Positions 1 through 10,089 of a stretch of DNA of 64,000 nt are shown in pieces; within the stretch, counting starts at the first letter, position 1; the number at the start of each line of letters is the position of its first letter. The DNA lies in the NCBI RefSeq assembly GCF_008638345.1, contig NZ_VTVA01000004.1:237002-301001 (forward strand), in the 5' to 3' direction. The notes under the pieces are model-generated. The model was not told where the DNA came from and searched no databases. It saw only the letters and a program-made list of their open reading frames with translations. The stretch comes from Pseudomonas saliphila. GTDB taxonomy: Bacteria > Pseudomonadota > Gammaproteobacteria > Pseudomonadales > Pseudomonadaceae. Made by a program: the position numbers and the translations under genes.

Positions 1-347
1 TGAGCAGCCGCTGCATTGACGTCCTGCCCGGGCTTGACGCGAATGGCTTTGAGGTAGGGTATTTCAAACTGTTGGCAGAAGCTGTCTGGTTCGTTGCCAT
101 GAAACTGCAACATATCCAGGCGAACCTGAGCCAGCACGTCGCGAATCTGCTCGGCAGTCGCATCGACGAACAACCCCACGGTGGAAATGAAGGGTGGCAG
201 CGCGCGCTGGATGGCGCGGGCCTGTTCGATACTGATGGCACGTGGACTGGCTGCGTAAAATACCAGACCGAGGGCGTCGGCACCGGCGTGCGCCGCGGCC
301 AGCGCGTCCTCCACCCGGGTGATGCCACAGATTTTTACTCGTACCAT
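1..347 (-). CDS. trpF: Phosphoribosylanthranilate isomerase, N-terminal part (cut by window edge)
   Basis: TrpF converts N-(5'-phosphoribosyl)anthranilate to the carboxyphenylamino-deoxyribulose phosphate in tryptophan synthesis. Reading the minus strand from the ATG at 345-347 gives a protein opening MVRVKICGITR, the family signature that carries the catalytic Cys (residue 7). It continues through a typical first half of a TIM barrel with GLVFYAASPRAI and GLFVDA motifs. About 115 residues are visible and the rest lies beyond position 1. The gene sits 56 bp downstream of truA, the same neighbour as in P. aeruginosa. Identification is firm; only completeness is unknown. Confidence 0.93.
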   Translation of the reverse strand, partial: MVRVKICGITRVEDALAAAHAGADALGLVFYAASPRAISIEQARAIQRALPPFISTVGLFVDATAEQIRDVLAQVRLDMLQFHGNEPDSFCQQFEIPYLKAIRVKPGQDVNAAAA

Positions 348-403
348 TCGCTATGCCCGTATGAATCGAGGGCTGACGATAGTATCAGATCAACTGGAGA
401 GCG

Positions 404-1261
404 TCAGTCGTCCAGCGAATTCAACGCAGAGAGAAAATGCGGCCCCATGTAACGGGTCGGCAACTGGAAGTGCTCCGGGTAGGTTACATCCACCAGGTAC
501 AGACCAAAAGGCGGCGCGGTCAACCCCCCTTCACGCCGATCCCTGCTTTCGAGCACCTCGGTGGCCCACTCTACCGGCCGTTCACCGCAGCCTATTTCCA
601 TCAACACGCCAGCGATATTGCGCACCATATGATGAAGGAAAGCATTCGCCCGCACGTCCAGCACAATGAACTGACCGAAGCGAACCAGTCGCAGATGGTG
701 GATAGTCTTGACCGGTGACTTGGCCTGACAGGCGATCGCCCGGTAAGCGGTAAAGTCGTGCTCGCCGACCAATAGCCGCCCCGCCTGCTGCATGCGTTCA
801 ATATTCAGCGGTCGATAATTCCAGGTCACCTCATGAGCGAGATGGGCGGGCCGCACCGGGTCGTTGTAGATCACATACCGATAACGCCGGGCCTTTGCGG
901 AAAACCGGGCATGGAAATCCAGCGCTACCGGCTGTGCCCATGCGAGACTGATATCAGCAGGCAAGTTGGCGTTGGCCCCATGGAACCAGTTAGCCACAGA
1001 GCGTGTGGCATCGCTGTCGAAGTGAATGATCTGGCTGGACGCGTGAACGCCCGCATCAGTGCGGCCCGCACATACGGTTTTGACGGGATGATTGGCCACT
1101 CTGGATAGGGCTTTTTCAACCGCCTCCTGCACGCTGCGGACGCCAGACTGCTGACGCTGCCAACCACGGTAGGCTGTGCCGCGGTACTCAATACAGGCGG
1201 CTACCCTTGAAACAACAGCGGCCGCCTCAGGGGCGGCCGCTTCGAAGGTTTGTGAAACCAT
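404..1261 (-). CDS. truA: tRNA pseudouridine(38-40) synthase TruA
   Basis: TruA isomerises uridines 38, 39 and 40 in the anticodon arm of many tRNAs. The 285-residue product has the family N-terminus (IEYRGTAYRGWQRQ), the catalytic aspartate in CAGRTDAGVHA (Asp69) and the C-terminal half with FLHHMVRNIAG. About 20 extra residues precede the conserved core, slightly more than in E. coli, so a start further downstream is possible. The ATG at 1259-1261 lies 3 bp after the fimV stop codon, so the two genes are probably cotranscribed, an arrangement conserved in Pseudomonas. Confidence 0.95.
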   Translation of the reverse strand: MVSQTFEAAAPEAAAVVSRVAACIEYRGTAYRGWQRQQSGVRSVQEAVEKALSRVANHPVKTVCAGRTDAGVHASSQIIHFDSDATRSVANWFHGANANLPADISLAWAQPVALDFHARFSAKARRYRYVIYNDPVRPAHLAHEVTWNYRPLNIERMQQAGRLLVGEHDFTAYRAIACQAKSPVKTIHHLRLVRFGQFIVLDVRANAFLHHMVRNIAGVLMEIGCGERPVEWATEVLESRDRREGGLTAPPFGLYLVDVTYPEHFQLPTRYMGPHFLSALNSLDD

Positions 1262-1264
1262 GTG

Positions 1265-4078
1265 TCAGGCCAGTTGCTCCATCATCTCGCGCGCATCCTT
1301 CTGCTGTTGATCGTTCCCTTCTTCAATCACTTCAGCAAGGATATCACGCGCGCCCTCCTCGTCCCCCATGTCCACGTAGGCTCGGGCGAGATCCAGCTTG
1401 GTCGCACACTCATCAGTACCTGAGAGGAAGTCAAATTCGTCCTCCATGCTCTCGCTCATGGCCTGATCGGTCGGGATGTTTCCGGTGAAGGGATCCAGCG
1501 CATCCGGCAGTGAGGAGCGGTCCGCAGACTCTGCCTCGGCAGCTTCTGTCTCGGCTTCGACTGACGCATTCATCTCTGTTTCAAAGTCGGCAAGGTCTGC
1601 ATCCGTGAATCCAAAATCCTCGGTCGGCGAATCGGCTTTCGCTTCCTCGGCGCTGACAGAGCTCTCCACTTCGAGCGGATCGATAACATCGAACTCGGTG
1701 AGTGCGTCGCCTGCGACTCTTGGAGGCAGCACCAGATCAGAGTCATCGTCGTCGGCATCGAACGCGGACGTTTCGGCTGAAGACTCGAGGTCGTCGTCCA
1801 GATCAAGGCTGAAACCCGATGCGGCGGCTTCATCGATTGGGTCAGGCTTAGCCAGCTCCTCGGCAAGTGAGTCGTCGAGGTCGAAATCCAGGTCGAACGC
1901 GTCACTGTCAGTCTTTTCTTCTTCAAACAAGCTGTCTGCAGAAGGAGTGGTAGGCTCATCAAGGTCGCCGAAATCAAAATGGCGAGGCTCTTCGTCGAAC
2001 AGCGAATCACTGGTCTCATCAGCAGCGCTCGACGACGTATCCAGATCCAGATCAAAGTCATTTTCGTCGAAGTCGCTTATCACCATCGATGCGCCAAGCA
2101 ATCCTGCAGCCATCGCCGGGAAGCGTGCATGCATGTCTTCCAGTTGCTTATCCGCGCCGCCCAGGTGCTCCACCGCTTCAGCCTGTTCGGCATAGCTTTG
2201 CGGGTGTTCCTGAAGCGCCTCGACTTCCATCAACTTGAGTCGCAGGTCAGTACGACCCGGCTCCTGATCAATGGCAGACCGCAGAGCGTCAGCCGCCTCG
2301 GCCAGTTTGCCATAGGCGATCAGACCGTCCGCTTCAGTAATGACATCGCGCTCCACGCGCTGCTCATCCTCCGGCTCCGCGAAGTGCGCCAGGGCAACAT
2401 TGAAGTCTTCGTTTTCATGCGCACCGGGCTCGATATCCGCATCAACCGCAGACCCCAGAAAGGTATCCGACAGCTCCTGCTCGCGACGCGCGTTGCGGCG
2501 TGAGATTGCCATCAGCAGAAGTAACAGTATGAAAAGTGCTGCGGCACCGGCGATCAACATCAAGGTTTGATTCTGCAGGAAGCGCTGAAGCATGCCTTCT
2601 ACGCCGGTCTCTTGCGATGCCCTGACTTCGGTCGGCTCAGCAGGCTCGGCAGGCGTGGTTGTTGCTTGCGGGACTGCCGCTTGCTCAGCCGGCTCGGCTG
2701 ACAGTGGTTCGTCGATCGATGCGACCTGCGTTACAGGTGCCTCGGCCGAGGTTACCACTTCGTTTTCGCTGCTCCCTTCGTCAGCCTGTGCGGCTTCGTC
2801 CTGCTCGGTGACAGGCTCAGACTCCGCCGCCCCTGCCAAGACCGGCTCTGCTGTGTCAGTGAGCGCGGGATCAACAAGTTCTTCCTGATCGAGACTGGCG
2901 GTCTGCGGTGCAGCTGGCGCGATAGCGTCTTGCCCCGCAACGCTACCCATCTGCTCCTGTAACGCGGCGAGCTGGGTGTCCTTCAGCGTCAACAAACGCT
3001 GCAAGGTTTCCAGTTGTCCCTGAACGTCATCAAGACGTGTCGCCAACTCGGCCTTCTCGCTTTCGGCAGAATCGAGCTGCTCCTTGGTACGATCAAGCGC
3101 ATCGCGCAACTGCCCTTCACCGTTACCACCCGCCGAATCGGAACCGCCGCCCTCTTCGGAGCCAGCCACCAGACGCAGAGCATCCGCACTATCCGGTTCA
3201 GCCGGAGCGGCAGCAGCAGTCTCGCGCTGGCGTGCATCCAGTTGACGCTGGGTTGGCTCGGCTGCCTTGCGGCCACTCTGCCATGTACTCGTCTGCTGAG
3301 CGACCTCCTCCAGGGCATCAGCACGGCTGCGCTGACCTGCCTGTTCGGCATCGGGCAGTGTCAGTGTCTGGTTGGCCAGCATGGTGTTGATATTCTTGTT
3401 CAGGAACGCCTGGGGATTGAGGTCCTGAATGGCCAGCATGGTTTGATGCACGGACGCGCCCTGCGGCCGATGCGCCAGGGCAAGTTCCCACAGCGTATCG
3501 GAGGGGCTGGTGCGCAGAGTCCCACCTTCAGTCGGGACGGGCGCAGATTGGGCTTGCTGCTGTGCGGGCCGCGCCACAGGAGCTTGCTGAGTCTGGCGTG
3601 CTGGAGCTGATGCCTGCTGACGAGGGGCACTTGGGGGGGTTACCGGAGCCGCTGCGGTCACAGGGGCCGATGAGGTCTGATACAGAGGCGGATCAAGCAA
3701 TACTGTGAATTCGCGAAGCACCCGGCCCGAGGGCCAGCGTACTTCCATCAGGAAGTTCAGAAAGGGTTCGTTGACTGGTCTGCTGGACGTGACCTTGATC
3801 ACCGCACGCCCGTCCGGTTTGATCTCAGGCGTGAAATTCAGATCGGTGAGAAAGAAAGCCCGATCAATGCCGGCTCTTCCAAAGTCATCTGCGGACGCAA
3901 GGGTCGGCAGTATTTCTTCACTGGACAAATCCTTTACCTGAAGCAGTTCGATCTCTGCTTCGAGGGGCTGATTCAACGCTGAACGCAGGTTTATATCACC
4001 TACTCCCAGAGCCAGAGCCATATTCGACGACATCAAGGCACTTGCCGCGGTGACAGCCAAAACCAGTTTGCGAACCAT
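1265..4078 (-). CDS. fimV: FimV, inner-membrane peptidoglycan-binding polar hub protein
   Basis: FimV organises type IV pilus assembly, twitching and polar localisation in Pseudomonas. The 937-residue product shows the FimV architecture. It has a signal peptide (residues 1-23, ending ALALG) and a conserved periplasmic N-domain (VGDINLRSALNQPLEAEIEL). A LysM-like region lies near residues 190-245 (DTLWELA, MLAIQDLNPQAF). A Gln/Ala/Pro-rich linker and a coiled coil (about 320-376) follow, then a single membrane helix (about 508-530). The cytoplasmic tail is very acidic, and the last 50 residues form the conserved TPR-like FimV C-domain (TKLDLARAYVDMGD). Gene order usg-fimV-truA-trpF matches Pseudomonas. 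The Asp/Glu/Ser-rich tail generates long spurious antisense frames. Confidence 0.93.
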   Translation of the reverse strand: MVRKLVLAVTAASALMSSNMALALGVGDINLRSALNQPLEAEIELLQVKDLSSEEILPTLASADDFGRAGIDRAFFLTDLNFTPEIKPDGRAVIKVTSSRPVNEPFLNFLMEVRWPSGRVLREFTVLLDPPLYQTSSAPVTAAAPVTPPSAPRQQASAPARQTQQAPVARPAQQQAQSAPVPTEGGTLRTSPSDTLWELALAHRPQGASVHQTMLAIQDLNPQAFLNKNINTMLANQTLTLPDAEQAGQRSRADALEEVAQQTSTWQSGRKAAEPTQRQLDARQRETAAAAPAEPDSADALRLVAGSEEGGGSDSAGGNGEGQLRDALDRTKEQLDSAESEKAELATRLDDVQGQLETLQRLLTLKDTQLAALQEQMGSVAGQDAIAPAAPQTASLDQEELVDPALTDTAEPVLAGAAESEPVTEQDEAAQADEGSSENEVVTSAEAPVTQVASIDEPLSAEPAEQAAVPQATTTPAEPAEPTEVRASQETGVEGMLQRFLQNQTLMLIAGAAALFILLLLLMAISRRNARREQELSDTFLGSAVDADIEPGAHENEDFNVALAHFAEPEDEQRVERDVITEADGLIAYGKLAEAADALRSAIDQEPGRTDLRLKLMEVEALQEHPQSYAEQAEAVEHLGGADKQLEDMHARFPAMAAGLLGASMVISDFDENDFDLDLDTSSSAADETSDSLFDEEPRHFDFGDLDEPTTPSADSLFEEEKTDSDAFDLDFDLDDSLAEELAKPDPIDEAAASGFSLDLDDDLESSAETSAFDADDDDSDLVLPPRVAGDALTEFDVIDPLEVESSVSAEEAKADSPTEDFGFTDADLADFETEMNASVEAETEAAEAESADRSSLPDALDPFTGNIPTDQAMSESMEDEFDFLSGTDECATKLDLARAYVDMGDEEGARDILAEVIEEGNDQQQKDAREMMEQLA

Positions 4079-4252
4079 AGCGAAAATCCTTTGCTTTATC
4101 GTTTTTTCACGCGTCTAAGACCCCGGCAGTCTCTATATCGGCCCTGTACTTCCCCCATCCGATAGAAACTGCCCTTATTGCTCGCTAGAGTCTTAAGTGA
4201 GTTTGCTTCTGCAAACCTTATCCGCTTAGTCGAAATCCACAGCAAGTATTGA

Positions 4253-5272
4253 TTACAAAAAATCTTTTATCAACAACCCAGCAACCTCAAGACTGTTAAG
4301 TGCTACACCTTTTCGCAGATTATCCGACACGGCCCACAGATTGAGGGAATGCGGGTCGAGACGATCCTGGCGCAGACGGCTGACCCATACGTGATCGCTG
4401 CCCGTCGCATCGCTGACCGGCGTTGGATAACCGCCCTCTGCGGGCTTGTCCAACAGCTTGATTCCCTTCGCTTTACGCATGAGTGTGCCGAGGCGCTTGA
4501 GGGCAATCACCTGTTCGGTGCGCGCCTGCAATGCCTGTCCGGTACCGAAAAAGATTGGCACCAGTACGCAGGTGGCGGACACCGGCAGGTCCGGCAGATC
4601 CAGCACCCGGCGCAAATCGTCGGCAAGTCGCAGCTCACACTGGCTGTCACCGTTATCGTCGATCTCACCAATGCGTGGAATCAGGTTAAAGGCAGCCTGC
4701 TTCTCGAATGCACCTCGCTCGGCAGGTTGACCGTTGAGCAACCGCCCGGTCTGCAGTGCCAGCGCTTCGATTTCTTCTTTACCTTGAGTGGACATCGACT
4801 GATAGGTCGCAATGTTCACCGAACGCAGGCCAGCTTCGCTCAGCAGCGGCTTGAGCGCGATAGCAGCCTGCGCCACCTGGCTGTCAGGGCATGCAACAAT
4901 GCGCCGCGCCGTAACACCGGCCAAGGCTTCGGGATTGACGTCCGCTACGACCAGCGGAATGTCCGCAGCGCGGAAGGCACCGGTAGCATCCACGACGAGG
5001 CAGCCGGCATCCACGGCCTTTGGCGCCCACTCGGCCGCCAGCGCCGGATCACCAACGAACAACGCCAGGCGCACACGGCTGAAATCAAACTGCTGAACGA
5101 TTTCGACCCGCTGACTCTGACCATGAACCATCAGCCTGCCGCCAGCGGCTTCCTCGGTTTCCAGCAGATGCACGGCCGCGAAGGGAAATTCGTGCTCTTC
5201 CAGCAGGCTCATCACGTTCTCACCGACGATCCCGTACACGCCAACTATTGCCACATCACATGACTTTGTCAT
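4253..5272 (-). CDS. usg: Aspartate-semialdehyde dehydrogenase homolog (Usg-1 type), probably not catalytic
   Basis: This paralog of Asd lies directly downstream of asd, as in other pseudomonads. The N-terminal NAD(P)-binding region is recognisable (VAIVGVYGIVGENVM). In the segment equivalent to the ANPNCST active-site loop of the non-enterobacterial Asd family it reads VACPDSQVAQ, which puts Ser131 at the position of the nucleophilic cysteine. The neighbouring Cys128 sits where the family has Asn. Its role is unknown; loss of dehydrogenase activity is my inference from this alignment by eye. I chose ATG 5270-5272 over the GTG one codon upstream because of the AGAGG sequence before it. It is separated from asd by a transcription terminator. 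Confidence 0.88.
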   Translation of the reverse strand: MTKSCDVAIVGVYGIVGENVMSLLEEHEFPFAAVHLLETEEAAGGRLMVHGQSQRVEIVQQFDFSRVRLALFVGDPALAAEWAPKAVDAGCLVVDATGAFRAADIPLVVADVNPEALAGVTARRIVACPDSQVAQAAIALKPLLSEAGLRSVNIATYQSMSTQGKEEIEALALQTGRLLNGQPAERGAFEKQAAFNLIPRIGEIDDNGDSQCELRLADDLRRVLDLPDLPVSATCVLVPIFFGTGQALQARTEQVIALKRLGTLMRKAKGIKLLDKPAEGGYPTPVSDATGSDHVWVSRLRQDRLDPHSLNLWAVSDNLRKGVALNSLEVAGLLIKDFL

Positions 5273-5286
5273 CACAACCTCTTGTT

Positions 5287-5326
5287 TTAAAACAAAAAGG
5301 GCATCCCCGATAAAACGGGAATGCCC
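5287..5326 (-). terminator. Rho-independent terminator after asd
   Basis: Read on the minus strand, an 11-bp stem (GGGCATTCCCG with CGGGGATGCCC, one T-G wobble) encloses a 6-base loop and is followed by TTTTTGTTTT. It lies 37 bp after the asd stop and just before usg, so it should end or reduce asd transcription before usg. A second hairpin without a T-run is at 5339-5356. Confidence 0.8.
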
Positions 5327-5362
5327 TGTCAGGCCTGCTCCGGCTATCGAGCCGGAATTGCC

Positions 5363-6475
5363 TCAGTCTTCCTGCAGAATATTCAGCATGCGGCGCAGCG
5401 GTTCAGCCGCGCCCCACAACAGCTGATCGCCCACGGTGAAGGCGGACAGGTACTGCGAGCCCATATTCAGCTTGCGCAGTCGGCCTACCGGAACAGTCAA
5501 AGTGCCGGTAACCGCAGTCGGAGTCAGATCCCTGAGGGTTGCCTCCTTCTCGTTGGGCACGACTTTCGACCAGGGGCTGTGCGCATCAAGCATCGCTTCG
5601 ATCTCGTCGAGCGGCACATCCTTGTTCAGCTTGATAGTCAACGCCTGGCTGTGGCAGCGCATGGCGCCAATCCGCACACAGATACCGTCTACCGGGATGG
5701 GACGCCCGCTGCGACCGATAATCTTGTTGGTCTCGGCCTGGGCTTTCCACTCTTCACGACTCTGACCATTAGGCAGCTGCTTATCGATCCACGGGATGAG
5801 GCTGCCAGCCAAAGGCACACCGAAATGTTCCGTTGGGAAGCTGTCATCGCGCAGGGTCGCAGCTACAGTGCGATCAATCTCGAGGATCGCGCTGGCAGGA
5901 TCTGCCAATTTGTCTGCAACGGACGCGTGCACAGTGCCCATCTGATTGATCAGTTCACGCATGTTCTGCGCGCCGGAACCACTGGCTGCCTGATACGTCA
6001 TGGCCGTCATCCACTCGATCAGGCCGTTTTCAAACAGACCACCCAGGCCCATCAGCATGAGGCTGACAGTGCAATTACCGCCGACGTAGGTCTTGACCCC
6101 GTCACGCAGCGCCTGGTCGATGTTCCGACGGTTGACCGGATCAAGAACAATCACTGCGTCGTCTTCCATACGCAGGGTCGATGCGGCGTCAATCCAGTAG
6201 CCATTCCAGCCTTCGGCTCGAAGCTTGGCGTAGACCGCCTGAGTGTAATCGCCACCCTGACAGGTGATCACAACATCCAGCGACTTGAGGGATTCCAGAT
6301 CAAAGGCATCCATCAGCGGCGGGATATCCTTGCCGACATCCGGTCCCTGACCGCCCACATTGGAAGTGGTGAAGAACACCGGCTCGATATTGTCGAAGTC
6401 GTTTTCTTCACGCATGCGTTGCATCAGCACGGAACCAACCATGCCGCGCCAACCTACCAGTCCAACTCTTTTCAT
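5363..6475 (-). CDS. asd: Aspartate-semialdehyde dehydrogenase
   Basis: Asd reduces aspartyl-4-phosphate to aspartate semialdehyde, the branch point to lysine, meso-diaminopimelate, threonine and methionine. The product from ATG 6473-6475 is 370 residues, the standard length of the enterobacterial/pseudomonad family. It starts [21 protein letters not shown] and carries the nucleophilic Cys135 in [10 protein letters not shown]. The open frame extends 24 codons further upstream, but those lack conserved residues and the sequence between leuB and this ATG looks intergenic. It follows leuB by 75 bp and precedes usg, the Pseudomonas order. Confidence 0.97.
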   Translation of the reverse strand: MKRVGLVGWRGMVGSVLMQRMREENDFDNIEPVFFTTSNVGGQGPDVGKDIPPLMDAFDLESLKSLDVVITCQGGDYTQAVYAKLRAEGWNGYWIDAASTLRMEDDAVIVLDPVNRRNIDQALRDGVKTYVGGNCTVSLMLMGLGGLFENGLIEWMTAMTYQAASGSGAQNMRELINQMGTVHASVADKLADPASAILEIDRTVAATLRDDSFPTEHFGVPLAGSLIPWIDKQLPNGQSREEWKAQAETNKIIGRSGRPIPVDGICVRIGAMRCHSQALTIKLNKDVPLDEIEAMLDAHSPWSKVVPNEKEATLRDLTPTAVTGTLTVPVGRLRKLNMGSQYLSAFTVGDQLLWGAAEPLRRMLNILQED

Positions 6476-6550
6476 AATTCGCCCCCCGGGGGGTAACAAT
6501 TCAAAAAACAGCTGCGCTCGACCTGGGCCGAACGCACGTAGCCGCACAGA

Positions 6551-7633
6551 TTACAGGTTTTTCAATTCCGCTACCACGGCATCACCCATCTCGGCGGTGC
6601 CTACCCGACGGCAGCCCTCCGACATGATATCTCCGGTACGCAATCCCTTATCCAGTACCAGGCTGACGGCCTGCTCTATGGCATCGGCGGCGGCAATCTG
6701 ATTAAAGCTGTAACGCAGCATCATGGACACCGACAGGATAGTCGCCAGCGGATTGGCGATACCCTGCCCTGCGATATCCGGCGCACTACCGTGACACGGC
6801 TCATACATACCCTTGTTGTTGGAATCCAGCGATGCAGAGGGCAGCATACCGATGGAACCTGTCAGCATGGAGGCCTGGTCTGACAGAATATCGCCGAACA
6901 TGTTGTCCGTCACAATGACGTCGAACTGCTTGGGTGCACGCACCAGTTGCATGGCAGCGTTGTCGACGTACATGTGCGACAGCTCAACTTCAGGATAATC
7001 CCGGGCCACTTCCTCAACCACTTCGCGCCACAGCTGACTCGATGCAAGCACATTGGCCTTGTCGACCGAGCACAGCTTCTTGTTGCGCACCATCGCCATG
7101 TCAAAACCGACCTTGGCAATCCGGCGCACTTCACTTTCACTGTAGGGCAAGGTGTCATAAGCCTGCCGCTCGCCGTTTTCCAGCGTACGACGCTCGCGCG
7201 GCTGACCGAAATAGATGCCCCCGGTCAATTCCCGCACGATCAGGATATCCAGCCCCGAAACCACTTCAGGTTTGAGGGTCGAGGCATCAGCCAGCTGCGG
7301 ATACAGAATGGCGGGGCGCAGATTGCCGAACAGCGCCAGTTCCGAGCGAATCTTCAGCAGGCCACGCTCTGGACGCAGCGCCGGATCGATGGTGTCCCAC
7401 TTCGGCCCGCCCACCGCACCAAGCAGGATCGCATCGGCTTTGCGCGCTCGCGCCAGTGTTTCATCGGCCAACGGCGAACCGTAACGATCATAGGCTGCCC
7501 CGCCCAGGTCGTCGGACTCACGCTGCATATCCAGACCAAATTTCTCCACGGCCAGGTCAAGTACCTTAACCGCCTCGGCCATGATCTCCGGACCGATACC
7601 GTCACCGGGTAAAACGAGAATCTGCTTGCTCAT
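6551..7633 (-). CDS. leuB: 3-isopropylmalate dehydrogenase
   Basis: LeuB oxidises and decarboxylates 3-isopropylmalate in leucine biosynthesis. The 360-residue product has the family N-terminus ([16 protein letters not shown]) and the substrate-binding [10 protein letters not shown] loop. It also has the metal/substrate segment ([15 protein letters not shown]) and the cofactor-binding [18 protein letters not shown] motif. An AT-richer gap of 237 bp separates it from leuD, so it may have its own promoter. The leu genes here are leuC-leuD-leuB-asd, and leuA is not in the window. Confidence 0.97.
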   Translation of the reverse strand: MSKQILVLPGDGIGPEIMAEAVKVLDLAVEKFGLDMQRESDDLGGAAYDRYGSPLADETLARARKADAILLGAVGGPKWDTIDPALRPERGLLKIRSELALFGNLRPAILYPQLADASTLKPEVVSGLDILIVRELTGGIYFGQPRERRTLENGERQAYDTLPYSESEVRRIAKVGFDMAMVRNKKLCSVDKANVLASSQLWREVVEEVARDYPEVELSHMYVDNAAMQLVRAPKQFDVIVTDNMFGDILSDQASMLTGSIGMLPSASLDSNNKGMYEPCHGSAPDIAGQGIANPLATILSVSMMLRYSFNQIAAADAIEQAVSLVLDKGLRTGDIMSEGCRRVGTAEMGDAVVAELKNL

Positions 7634-7870
7634 AATCTCTCTCTGTTAACGCCGCGGCGTCTCATGAAAACCAATCAGCGTCCGGCCCACAGCACCAACA
7701 CATAAGTGCTGAATGAGCCGTCGCCTGATATCTCGAAATAGCTTATAGATTAACCTCTAACCTACTGTTTTATAGATAAGTCATGCTAGAAAATCAGAGC
7801 CATCGAAATTGGCGATCCAGACGCAACATTGATTTCTAAACCTTTGCTAGTTCGCCGCGTTCGGGTCGAA
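7634..7870. other. AT-rich gap between leuD and leuB
   Basis: These 237 bp hold no convincing gene. About 7735-7860 is clearly more AT-rich than the flanking genes. In P. aeruginosa, as I recall, a small methyltransferase-like gene (PA3119) lies here; I see no trace of it. The segment most plausibly carries the leuB-asd promoter. Confidence 0.4.
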
Positions 7871-8518
7871 CTACTTAATCGCCCCAAACAACCACGGATT
7901 GGCCTGCTTGTGACGCTCTTCAAAACTCCGGATTGCGTCGGCGTCCTGCAGTGTCAGGCCGATGTCATCCAGACCATTGAGCAGACAGTGCTTGCGAAAC
8001 TCGTCGACGTCGAAGGAATAGCTGACGCCATCCGGCCGGGTAACGGTCTGCGCCTCGAGGTCGACAGTCAGCTGATAGCCCTCTTCGGCCTCTGCCTGCC
8101 GGAACAACTCATCGACATCGTCTTCTTTTAAAACAATAGGTAACAAGCCATTCTTAAAACTATTGTTATAGAAAATATCCGCAAAACTGGGCGCGAGGAT
8201 GGCGCGGAAGCCATACTCTTCCAGTGCCCAGGGCGCGTGCTCACGGCTCGAACCGCAACCAAAGTTCTTGCGCGCCAGGAGAACACTTGCGCCCTGATAG
8301 CGCGGCTGATTGAGCACGAAATCAGGGTTCAATGGACGGTTGGTCGAATCCTGCCCCGGATACCCTTCGTCAAGATAACGCAGTTCGTCGAACAGATTCT
8401 GACCAAAGCCGGTGCGCTTGATGGACTTCAGGAACTGCTTTGGAATGATCAGATCCGTATCCACGTTGGCGCGATCAAGCGGGGCAACCAGACCGGTGTG
8501 CTGAGTAAAAGGCTTCAT
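7871..8518 (-). CDS. leuD: 3-isopropylmalate dehydratase small subunit
   Basis: LeuD is the swivel-domain subunit that pairs with LeuC to isomerise 2- to 3-isopropylmalate. The 215-residue product is full length. It has the expected N-terminus ([25 protein letters not shown]), the [15 protein letters not shown] substrate-recognition loop and the [17 protein letters not shown] segment. Its ATG overlaps the leuC stop by 4 bp, which implies translational coupling so that the two subunits are made in equal amounts. Confidence 0.97.
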   Translation of the reverse strand: MKPFTQHTGLVAPLDRANVDTDLIIPKQFLKSIKRTGFGQNLFDELRYLDEGYPGQDSTNRPLNPDFVLNQPRYQGASVLLARKNFGCGSSREHAPWALEEYGFRAILAPSFADIFYNNSFKNGLLPIVLKEDDVDELFRQAEAEEGYQLTVDLEAQTVTRPDGVSYSFDVDEFRKHCLLNGLDDIGLTLQDADAIRSFEERHKQANPWLFGAIK

Positions 8519-9948
8519 GCGCTTACCTCCTGAGTGAGCATGTCGCGGACGTCGACAAAGTGACCTGCAATCGCCGCAGCCGCCGCCATCGCCGGACTGA
8601 CCAGGTGGGTGCGACCGCCGTTACCCTGACGCCCTTCGAAATTGCGGTTGGACGTCGACGCGCAATGCTCTCCTGCCTGCAGCCGATCAGGGTTCATTGC
8701 CAGGCACATGGAGCAACCCGGATCGCGCCATTCAAAGCCAGCAGCCAGAAAGATCTTGTCCAGCCCCTCATGCTCGGCCTGTTCCTTCACCAACCCGGAA
8801 CCGGGCACCACCATCGCCTGCTTGATGGTGGGCGACACATGGCGGCCCTTGGCAACGGCGGCAGCGGCGCGCAAATCTTCAATACGCGAGTTGGTGCACG
8901 AACCGATGAACACGCGGTCCAGCTTGATCGAACTGATCGGTTGATTGGCCGCAAGCCCCATGTACTGCAGGGCGCGTTCGTAACCACTGCGCTTGACGGC
9001 GTCGGTTTCCTGCGCCGGATCCGGTACATTGTCGTCGATCGCGACGACCATTTCCGGGGACGTGCCCCAGGACACCTGCGGCTGGATTTGTGCGGCGTCC
9101 AGCTCAACAACAGTGTCGAATTGGGCGTCAGCATCCGATACCAGATCCTGCCACGCCGCAACGGCCCGCTCCCAGTCGTCGCCTTTGGGCGCATAGGGGC
9201 GACCCTTGACGTACTCAATAGTCTTCTCGTCGCACGCCACCAGACCCACCCGCGCGCCCGCCTCGATCGCCATGTTGCAGATAGTCATGCGGCCTTCGAC
9301 GGACAGATCGCGAATCGCAGAACCAGCAAATTCGATTGCATGTTCATTGCCGCCAGCGGTGCCAATCTTGCCGATCACTGCCAGCACAATGTCCTTGGCC
9401 GTCACGCCAAAGCCCAGCTTACCGTCGACCTTGACCAGCATGTTCTTCATTTTCTTGGCGACCAGACACTGCGTGGCCAGCACGTGCTCGACTTCAGAGG
9501 TGCCGATACCGTGCGCCAAGGCCGCAAAGGCGCCATGGGTGGCGGTATGTGAATCACCGCAGACGATGGTCATGCCAGGCAGCGTGGCGCCCTGTTCAGG
9601 CCCGACAACGTGGACGATGCCCTGACGGCGATCGGTCATCTGAAATTCCATGATCCCGAAGTCCAGGCAGTTATCGTCCAGCGTGGTGACCTGCAGCTTG
9701 GAGACCAGATCCTCGATACCGGAAACCCCGGCGGCACGATTGGTGGTCGGCACGTTATGGTCCGGGGTCGCCAGGTTGGCATCGATGCGCCAAGGCTTGC
9801 GACCGGCCAGCCGCAAACCTTCAAAAGCCTGCGGCGAGGTGACTTCGTGCAACAGGTGACGGTCGATATAAAGCAGTGCGGACCCATCGTCCCGCTGCTT
9901 TACCAGATGGTTATCCCAAAGCTTGTCGTAAAGCGTCTTGGCAGACAT
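8515..9948 (-). CDS. leuC: 3-isopropylmalate dehydratase large subunit
   Basis: LeuC carries the 4Fe-4S cluster of isopropylmalate isomerase. The 477-residue protein has the aconitase-superfamily motifs: [30 protein letters not shown] with one cluster Cys, and [13 protein letters not shown] with the two others. Length and motifs are normal. It is the first gene of the leuCD unit, and the 141-bp gap upstream is shared with a divergent LysR gene that may control it. Confidence 0.97.
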   Translation of the reverse strand: MSAKTLYDKLWDNHLVKQRDDGSALLYIDRHLLHEVTSPQAFEGLRLAGRKPWRIDANLATPDHNVPTTNRAAGVSGIEDLVSKLQVTTLDDNCLDFGIMEFQMTDRRQGIVHVVGPEQGATLPGMTIVCGDSHTATHGAFAALAHGIGTSEVEHVLATQCLVAKKMKNMLVKVDGKLGFGVTAKDIVLAVIGKIGTAGGNEHAIEFAGSAIRDLSVEGRMTICNMAIEAGARVGLVACDEKTIEYVKGRPYAPKGDDWERAVAAWQDLVSDADAQFDTVVELDAAQIQPQVSWGTSPEMVVAIDDNVPDPAQETDAVKRSGYERALQYMGLAANQPISSIKLDRVFIGSCTNSRIEDLRAAAAVAKGRHVSPTIKQAMVVPGSGLVKEQAEHEGLDKIFLAAGFEWRDPGCSMCLAMNPDRLQAGEHCASTSNRNFEGRQGNGGRTHLVSPAMAAAAAIAGHFVDVRDMLTQEVSA

Positions 9949-10089
9949 GCTGATCTCCTGAATCAGGCCGCTAACGGGCGGATGCCGTCGCGCAGAACCT
10001 GCGTTGCTAATCTGAATAGATAGTAAAAGCTGGCATTCAATAAAACAAATTCATTATATTCATGGATTGGATTACCAACTGGAATACCA
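9949..10089. promoter_or_regulatory. Divergent leuC / LysR promoter region
   Basis: This is the only space for the promoters of leuCD (minus) and the LysR gene (plus). It contains an AT-rich stretch with three ATTCA repeats near 10035, 10048 and 10057, just where a LysR-type operator would be expected. Operator assignment is inference. Confidence 0.4.

Noticed and set aside
1476..2195. Ser-rich 239-codon frame antisense to fimV
   Set aside because: It is the mirror of the Asp/Glu/Ser-rich tail of FimV; low complexity and no motifs.
5321..6496. 391-codon plus-strand frame over asd
   Set aside because: Asd on the other strand has full motifs and standard length; this is its shadow.
8560..9552. 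330-codon plus-strand frame over leuC
   Set aside because: Antisense shadow of a strongly recognised LeuC.
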